Source: Clostridia bacterium (GTDB taxonomy: Bacteria; Bacillota; Clostridia; Oscillospirales; CAG-272). Taken from it: 20,731 nt of DNA. The notes under the pieces were generated by a model, which saw only the letters and a list, made by a program, of their open reading frames with translations, searched no databases and was not told the origin of the DNA. Made by a program: the position numbers and the translations under genes. Within the stretch, counting starts at the first letter, position 1, and each line of letters begins with the position of its first letter. The stretch is from assembly GCA_017455945.1 (NCBI GenBank), contig JAFTLM010000040.1, positions 1 to 20,731 of the forward strand, written 5' to 3'. Positions 14,872 through 20,731 of the stretch are shown here, piece after piece.

Positions 14872-17800
14872 TCACTCTGCTTCCTTGAAAACGGGACAGT
14901 ATGTGTCGGAAAGATATTTCATAAACTCGTTTTCATTTATGAAATTATATCTTCCAAGCTGTGACGTACGGTTAAACTCTATGTGGAATGCACCGCAGGT
15001 CTCGCAAGTGTATTTTGTCCACATATGTCTTCTGTCGTATTCTGTTTTGTAGCTGTGTGTGGGAGCAACTGTTTTTTGGCAACGCTCGCATTCAACGCTA
15101 TATACGCCTTCGGCGCAAACGGGAGCAATGTGGTCACATTCATCGGACATTCTTACAAGCTTGAAATTATCATAGCTAAACTGACCGTAACCTGACACTT
15201 TTATTCTGACATAAGCCTGTGTTGCATTGTAGAATGTTCCACTGCTTTCTCTAAGGTGTTTGTACTCATCGTTAACGTATACGGCGATTCTTCTGACATT
15301 GGGGTCTATCACATAGGTTATATTGACACTATCATCAACTTCGAGAGTAGCCAATACAGGATTTCCGCTGTCGATACCCGATTTGCTTCGCAGGTCTATT
15401 ACGCCGTCCGCATATCCGTCGCCGTTTCTGTCGGTATATTGGCTTTTTTCCTCATATTTGTGGGGATACGCATAGAGAAGTTCGATATTCTTTCGTGAAT
15501 TGGGATCATACAGGAAAACAAATGCTGTTCCGTCATCGCCGTTTTTGGCAATTTCACTTACGTTTACGTTATGTACCGTAAAGTCGTATGAAAGAACGTA
15601 AGTTCCCGTACCACTGTTTATTTTATTATATACGTCATATTTTGCGTCGTAATAAAGCTTTGAGAAATTGCTATTTTGGTTGCCTTCAACAACATTTTTC
15701 ATAACAGAAAGCTCTATTGGCTTTCCGCAAACACAGGTGAAAGACTGCGTAATAATGCCGTTATCAACCGAAATGGGCTGTTTCTTACTTGTGTCCGGGA
15801 AATGAGTGTGAGGATAAGTTACTTCTTCGACCTTCACCTCAACTTCCTTGTTCTCATCAATGGTAGGATCGAATATCTTAAAGTTTGAAAGCTCCCAATT
15901 TCCCGAGCCGCCAAAACAAAGTTTGTACTTATCGTTTTCACCGTAAGCTATCCGGAAGGAACTTCCGCCAAGATAACGTCCGTTCAAATAGATATGATAT
16001 TCATTTGTTGATGTGTTGTACTCTATAACAAAGCTATACATATTGCCCGAAACGAGAATCGGACTTCCGCTAAGCTCTATGTTATTTCCCGCACTGTTCT
16101 GACACGTTATCTTGATTGTATTGTCATCAACTTTAAAGGCTCTCAACATTATGCGGTGAATAGCATCATTACCTTCTCCTATCTGGAACTTAAGCAACGT
16201 TACACCGTTATCGGATGTAGAATGTTCGGAAAGCGCGATGGGCTTGGCATTAAATGTCATCCATATGCTTTCTCCGTTAGTATTCTTAAGGATATCCTCA
16301 TAAAAGTTTTCGTTTTCTATAAGATCCATAAACTGTGCGTCAAGCGGAATTGTGTCGGTATGCTCTATAATGCCACCTTCTCCAACAGATATCGTTCTCA
16401 TAACAGCATTACAGTATTTACATACATAATCTACACCGCTGTCGGTTGCCGCAGCCATAACACCCGCACGGTATCCGAGTTCATGGTCTCCGCATCCGGC
16501 AACCGTAACCTTGCCTGTTGCTCCGTCGGCAAGCGATACAACCTTTATAAACTTAAAATCAAGCGTTGCGCCTCCGCCGAGAAGGATGTTGAAGTTTTCT
16601 ATCTCAGCAAAATCGACACTACTTACCTGTCCTGCAACAAATCCATTGATGTATACAACTGCTGTATCCTCTGCGGGAATAACATTCATAGAAATAAGGT
16701 CGTAATCTCCCGGGGTAACTGTATGCGATACGGGAATATCGGTAGCTGTGCCGCCAACCGTATATTTTCCGTCAGATATACCCACAAGCTCTGTACCGTT
16801 ATAGGAGTAAACAGTCGCTGCCGAGCCATCACCGTATACCTTTGCGCTGACCCAATACGATTTGTTCACTATTCTGCTGTTGGCCGCCTCAGAAATTCTT
16901 GTAGCACTGACTATCGACTCCATATGCTCGATCTCGTTGGCATATATTTCATCAATACCTTCTGCTACTTCTTTGCCGCAATTACAGATATATATATGCT
17001 TAAGAGTTTCGTTGCTGTATTCAAGAGAAGGTGTAACGCCAAGCGCCTCGCTGTATTTTGCCGTATGAGTATGCTTGAGCTCGTCACCTGTTACAAAGCT
17101 GAAGTCGGATATTGTGAACGTACCCCAGTTTCCGTCAAGGAATCTGATGTTCATTCCGTTTGCATAAGTTGCATTATATCTTGTGGTGATGTAAATTCCG
17201 TTAAGATATATTTCTACACTTCTTTGAACAGGGTCAACGAAAAGTGCAAATTCATAAGACTTACCTTCGTATATCCTTACTATCTCGCTTGCGTTAGAAT
17301 AAGCATTTTCTCTAATGCTCAGACAATCACTTCTGTACTGTCTTGTTTTATAGTCGTAAACACCGAAAAGCCTCAAGGGGCTGTTATTGTTGGTGTTAAA
17401 GTTTAGAAGTATTCGTCCTTTGCCGTTATTGTTGTCATCGGCACTTACAATGTCAATGTTCAGCTCTTTTACATTAAGTTTAAATTTGAGCCAATACTTT
17501 TCTCCCTTTGAGCCGATGATATCGGGAGAGGAAACCAGGTCGGTGGTGTTGCTTATTGTAAGCTCGCCGTTTTCGTCAAAGACGAACTTGCTGTTAAGAG
17601 ACGTATCGTAAAGACTTTCGTCATATACCTTGTGAACTCTCTCACCGCACTTATTGCAAATATAAACCATCTGAATCTTTTCACCGAATACAGCCGTCTT
17701 CGTTACAGAATATTCTTCATAAACATGAGCACAAGGAACTACACTTTCATCCTCGGCATATTCAAATGTGATAAATTCACCCTCGTCACAAGTAACAAAC

Positions 17801-20731
17801 GACCTGATGTTGTAGAACTTGATATTTTCAAGCTCTGCCGCACCGAATTCCTCATAGCTTACAGAGGTATGCTCGTATTTGTGCTTAATTTCTGCAACCG
17901 CAAAACTGCTAACGTACTTGCCGTCTATGTACACGTTGATGTTTCCGTCATCGGTTTCGGGGTTGTTGTCTGTATCGGCAAATACATATTCAAGAGCAAA
18001 ATTCTTTGTGGTCTTACCGCTTTCAAAGCAGTATTGGGTGTCCAATGCTTTTCCGTTACCAAGCATGAGCTTGCCCCTTTGGTCAATAAGAACAAGAGAA
18101 TTGCCCTTGCTTCCGATAAGATTTCTAAAGCCGTAGAAATTACCTATGTCAAACCATCCGCTCCGCTGATTTACATCAACAACTATCCAATGTCCGTGAT
18201 AAGCTGCATCAAGCTCAGAACCGAAGTCTGCCTCGTTAAGAGGAAGCTCAATATTGCCGTGGGCATCGTAGATTGGCATTGTCGCGCCAACGTAGTTATT
18301 GTATGCGGGTCTTTCGGTTATTGTATGACCGCATACGAGACATCTGTTTTTAACACTGAACGTGTGAAGGTCAAGATAATTGATTACCGCTTTGCTTGCG
18401 TCAAAGGTGTGGAATTGGCACGAGAACGCACCGATAGCTCTTACTCCTCCGTTACCTATCTCGCAAAGCTTGATATTTGTAACCTCAAGCGAACCGGTAC
18501 TTCCTGTACCTACCTTTATGCTCTCGGTACCGTCAAGTGTTTGTTCAAGTGTTCCGCAGTATTTGCCGTCAAGGTATACGTGAATGAGTGCGGTTTCGCC
18601 CTTCTGAACGCTGAATGTGACGTTAAACGCACCTGCCTTCTTCACAGAACCTATTGCCGTAGCTGTTTCGTTTGCAAGTCGAAGTGTTCCGTCTGCATCT
18701 ATAAGTACGATGCCGTTTGTGCCAAGACTTACTATCGGCTGTCTGTTCTTGTTAGAGAACTCCTTCACCTTAAAGTCCGCAGAGAACCAATAGGTATCTG
18801 TGTCGGCGGTATACGTACCAACCTTATTTATTATCACGGCACCGCCTACCGGTGTTCCGATAACTGCGGGAATAGCCTCTATTTCATCGGTTGTTTCGTT
18901 ATCATAAAGGTCTTTGGTTATTCCGTCAACTGTGGGTTTGTCGCATACAGTACATAAGTACTCAACGTTAATCGTGGTCTTTTCCGCGTTGAAGATAAGC
19001 TCAGCCGTGTATGGGTCAAAGCGGTGAGCGTGAGAATCTGTTACAACAGAATACTTCTCATTTGCATCAGCCGAAAGCGTGACAAGTGCAATGGCTTCAA
19101 AGTGAAATTTGCCCATTCCCTCAGAGCCTACCGAGATGTCGCCAAGACCGTCAAGTTCGCCCTCTCCGAGATACTCACCGTCAAAGTATACAGAGTATCC
19201 ATCAGCCGAAAGCACGACCGCAAAGCCGAGATATTCACCGACTGTCAATGTCGTTTCGCTTGCTGTTCCGTTCACGTAAAGCAAACCTGTGTTATCCACC
19301 GAAAGGACAGCGTTTATTCCTACCGAAACAAGTGCTTTTGTTCCCTCGGCGGGAAGTGCCTTTGCCATAAGGAGACCTGCAAATACAGCCTCACCTTCAA
19401 ATTCGGGTGCGGCTACGGCAACAAATGAATCTGTCAAACCGTACTTGGGAGCTATTCCGTCAGCTACAACACTCTCAATACCCTTGCTTGCTCTTTCTCC
19501 GCAATAGCAATCGTATTCGTAGGAAAGTGTGTAGTCATCATTGATGACAAGCGAAGTCGCTGCCTTTTCCGCATATGTAAGCCATTTGTCTGAATGGATA
19601 TGCGGGTCATTGGACTGAAGAATGAATATATCCGAAAGAGTTGCCTTATAATTTGAGTTACCAACGTACAAGAAATCGATCTCGGATCTTACTGCGTCGG
19701 TATCTCCCTCTCGTCTCATCATAAACTCACCGTTTATATAGATGTCGGCAGTCTTATCCGACGGATTAACAATAATTGAAACATCTACCGTTTCGCCCAC
19801 CTTAATCCGCATAAACTTCTCGGACGACTTGTTTATCGACACAAGAGAGCCGATATCAACGATATCCTTAAGATAACCGTCCTCGCCGTCAGATATCGGG
19901 TAAAGTCGAAGTATCGAGTTATTAGAGCCTCTGTATTGTAAGATGTTTCTTCCGTTATTGTTATTAAAAAGCTTTGAAGCGTCGGCTACCTCATCAAGGG
20001 TAAATTTAAAGCTGACTTGATAAGCATCCTTGTCTGCGCCTATAAGGGCTGTGGGGATATAATATCTCATATCATCCCTCGAAAGCGAAAGCTTACCGTT
20101 TGTGTACGTAAGCTTGCTTGCCGCCTCGTCGTGATGGTCGGTCGCAGAGATTCCGTATACTATCTCTCCGCAATTCTCACACTTATCGGTATAGGTAACC
20201 TTTCCGCTTTCGTCACGAACTGCATTATTAACAAGTCCGTCATAGACAGTATGGTGACAAGGTCTGAGTGCCTTGTTTACAGTGTCGTTGTATTCCGCGT
20301 CGGTTGCCGTATCACCAACCTCGACCACCTTGGTATAATTAAATCTTACATCGGTGGTATCAAGAGAGCCGAGTGTTACGTTGTCTGCAAGCGTTACGTT
20401 CTCATATTTCTTTTCAATCTTTCCGTCTACAAACACTTCAACGTCAGCCGCCTCGGCGTCCTCGTGATAAATTACCCTGAGCGCTATCTGATAGGTCTCG
20501 GGAGCGTTTAGTGTTGCTCTGTCAACAGCTATTTTAAGATCACCGAACACAATATCCGCATCGGTAGCTTTAACCGCCTCAAGAGCCCCGGCTGTTCTGA
20601 TATTGTAATCTGTAGCTATCCAGAATTTTCCTGTTGTGGGGATATTCTCAATCTCACCCTTGCCATAGTATACTGCGTCTGTCTTTACAGCTACTTTGGA
20701 TAAGTAATCGCCGATAATTATCTCTCCACAA
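14872..20731 (-). CDS. Giant repetitive surface or secreted protein: about nine jelly-roll modules joined by H...CxxC knuckles (N-terminus off the right edge)
   Basis: The frame is open without a stop from the right edge to TGA 14872-14874, giving 1952 residues. The GTG at 20548-20550 is only an internal Val. A beta-rich unit with the signature [VI]Y[VIFL][DN]G.[YF] (DIYINGEFM, VYFDGEYLG, VYLDGKYCG, VYIDGKYVS, IYLNGIYIT, VYINGFVAG, IYLNGRYLGGS, VYVNDEYK) alternates with CxxC or CxC knuckles. The knuckles lie near 20728, 20175, 19505, 18945, 18335, 17650, 16982, 16415, 15730, 15080 and 15000, about 560-690 bases apart. Most have a CxH or HxH pair about 25-35 residues before them, so a four-ligand metal or structural site is likely. 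The units look like LamG/concanavalin-type carbohydrate-binding sandwiches. No catalytic domain, transmembrane helix or LPXTG is visible in this part. Secretion is inferred from the homologous modules in the signal-peptide-bearing enzyme two genes downstream. It is probably a substrate-binding scaffold. Confidence 0.8.
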   Translation of the reverse strand, partial: CGEIIIGDYLSKVAVKTDAVYYGKGEIENIPTTGKFWIATDYNIRTAGALEAVKATDADIVFGDLKIAVDRATLNAPETYQIALRVIYHEDAEAADVEVFVDGKIEKKYENVTLADNVTLGSLDTTDVRFNYTKVVEVGDTATDAEYNDTVNKALRPCHHTVYDGLVNNAVRDESGKVTYTDKCENCGEIVYGISATDHHDEAASKLTYTNGKLSLSRDDMRYYIPTALIGADKDAYQVSFKFTLDEVADASKLFNNNNGRNILQYRGSNNSILRLYPISDGEDGYLKDIVDIGSLVSINKSSEKFMRIKVGETVDVSIIVNPSDKTADIYINGEFMMRREGDTDAVRSEIDFLYVGNSNYKATLSDIFILQSNDPHIHSDKWLTYAEKAATSLVINDDYTLSYEYDCYCGERASKGIESVVADGIAPKYGLTDSFVAVAAPEFEGEAVFAGLLMAKALPAEGTKALVSVGINAVLSVDNTGLLYVNGTASETTLTVGEYLGFAVVLSADGYSVYFDGEYLGEGELDGLGDISVGSEGMGKFHFEAIALVTLSADANEKYSVVTDSHAHRFDPYTAELIFNAEKTTINVEYLCTVCDKPTVDGITKDLYDNETTDEIEAIPAVIGTPVGGAVIINKVGTYTADTDTYWFSADFKVKEFSNKNRQPIVSLGTNGIVLIDADGTLRLANETATAIGSVKKAGAFNVTFSVQKGETALIHVYLDGKYCGTLEQTLDGTESIKVGTGSTGSLEVTNIKLCEIGNGGVRAIGAFSCQFHTFDASKAVINYLDLHTFSVKNRCLVCGHTITERPAYNNYVGATMPIYDAHGNIELPLNEADFGSELDAAYHGHWIVVDVNQRSGWFDIGNFYGFRNLIGSKGNSLVLIDQRGKLMLGNGKALDTQYCFESGKTTKNFALEYVFADTDNNPETDDGNINVYIDGKYVSSFAVAEIKHKYEHTSVSYEEFGAAELENIKFYNIRSFVTCDEGEFITFEYAEDESVVPCAHVYEEYSVTKTAVFGEKIQMVYICNKCGERVHKVYDESLYDTSLNSKFVFDENGELTISNTTDLVSSPDIIGSKGEKYWLKFKLNVKELNIDIVSADDNNNGKGRILLNFNTNNNSPLRLFGVYDYKTRQYRSDCLSIRENAYSNASEIVRIYEGKSYEFALFVDPVQRSVEIYLNGIYITTRYNATYANGMNIRFLDGNWGTFTISDFSFVTGDELKHTHTAKYSEALGVTPSLEYSNETLKHIYICNCGKEVAEGIDEIYANEIEHMESIVSATRISEAANSRIVNKSYWVSAKVYGDGSAATVYSYNGTELVGISDGKYTVGGTATDIPVSHTVTPGDYDLISMNVIPAEDTAVVYINGFVAGQVSSVDFAEIENFNILLGGGATLDFKFIKVVSLADGATGKVTVAGCGDHELGYRAGVMAAATDSGVDYVCKYCNAVMRTISVGEGGIIEHTDTIPLDAQFMDLIENENFYEDILKNTNGESIWMTFNAKPIALSEHSTSDNGVTLLKFQIGEGNDAIHRIMLRAFKVDDNTIKITCQNSAGNNIELSGSPILVSGNMYSFVIEYNTSTNEYHIYLNGRYLGGSSFRIAYGENDKYKLCFGGSGNWELSNFKIFDPTIDENKEVEVKVEEVTYPHTHFPDTSKKQPISVDNGIITQSFTCVCGKPIELSVMKNVVEGNQNSNFSKLYYDAKYDVYNKINSGTGTYVLSYDFTVHNVNVSEIAKNGDDGTAFVFLYDPNSRKNIELLYAYPHKYEEKSQYTDRNGDGYADGVIDLRSKSGIDSGNPVLATLEVDDSVNITYVIDPNVRRIAVYVNDEYKHLRESSGTFYNATQAYVRIKVSGYGQFSYDNFKLVRMSDECDHIAPVCAEGVYSVECERCQKTVAPTHSYKTEYDRRHMWTKYTCETCGAFHIEFNRTSQLGRYNFINENEFMKYLSDTYCPVFKEAE
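15862..16424 (-). repeat. Jelly-roll/CxxC module shared with the agarase-like enzyme, copy in the giant protein
   Basis: This is the counterpart of 12207-12761. It begins at the CKYC knuckle (16411-16422), continues through VGEGGIIEH, DLIENENFYEDIL, ESIWMTFNAKP, TLLKFQIGEG, FKVDDNTIKITCQNSAG, IYLNGRYLGGSSFRIAYG and KLCFGGSGNWELSNF, and ends at KIFDPT. It is clearly closer to the module in the neighbouring enzyme than to the other modules of its own protein. Confidence 0.85.

Noticed and set aside
16156..18957. Plus-strand open frames of 416 and 441 codons (16156-17406 and 17632-18957)
   Set aside because: Both are antisense to the giant repetitive protein. Their length follows from the codon bias of the real gene, and their composition (many Cys, Tyr, Arg) is not protein-like.
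20548..20550. GTG as start of the giant protein
   Set aside because: The frame stays open upstream to the window edge and encodes further module sequence, including a CGE knuckle at the edge, so this codon is an internal Val.
1..20731. CRISPR array, insertion sequence, tRNA or rRNA genes
   Set aside because: No regularly spaced short identical repeats, transposase-like protein, cloverleaf or rRNA sequence was recognised on reading both strands.

Overview
The window looks like chromosome from an uncultured Gram-positive, low-to-moderate GC anaerobe of the class Clostridia (Bacillota). This rests on strong AGGAGG-type ribosome binding sites, a TTGACA/TATAAT promoter, a LexA/Y-family polymerase/YolD gene group typical of Firmicutes, and secreted proteins with the H...CxxC repeats common in gut Clostridia. 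This is inference from gene content; no rRNA or other phylogenetic marker is present. Every supported gene is on the minus strand, so transcription runs right to left. The large plus-strand open frames are antisense shadows.

Right and centre (20731 to about 3453): a six-gene carbohydrate locus. In transcription order it holds: (1) the C-terminal 1952 residues of a giant protein built of repeated jelly-roll-like modules separated by CxxC knuckles, start outside the window; (2) a heparinase II/III-family protein; (3) a 1214-aa secreted enzyme with two of the same modules, a CBM96/DNRLRE-like domain and an agarase-like TIM barrel; (4) a two-domain protein ending in a probable beta-propeller glycosidase; (5) a family 2 glycoside hydrolase broken by an in-frame amber codon between its two catalytic glutamates; (6) a divergent GH9-like protein without the usual catalytic residues. 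Four junctions are tight (12 to 20 bases) or carry only a short hairpin, and a strong terminator closes the group at 3453-3481. Only gene 3 has a visible signal peptide. The layout suggests extracellular binding and cleavage of a complex, probably acidic polysaccharide, followed by intracellular breakdown of oligosaccharides. No transporter or regulator lies in the window and the substrate is not determined.

Left (3401 to about 685): an SOS-type operon with a clear promoter and a palindromic candidate operator, encoding a LexA-like self-cleaving repressor, a Y-family translesion polymerase, a YolD-like protein and a small zinc-ribbon protein, ending at a long hairpin with a U-tract.

Far left (617 to 1): a 34-codon ORF, then the start of a sigma-70-like or mobile-element-type protein that runs off the edge. 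A hairpin covers the ribosome binding site of that gene, and the stop codon of the small ORF lies inside it, an arrangement that suggests translational coupling.
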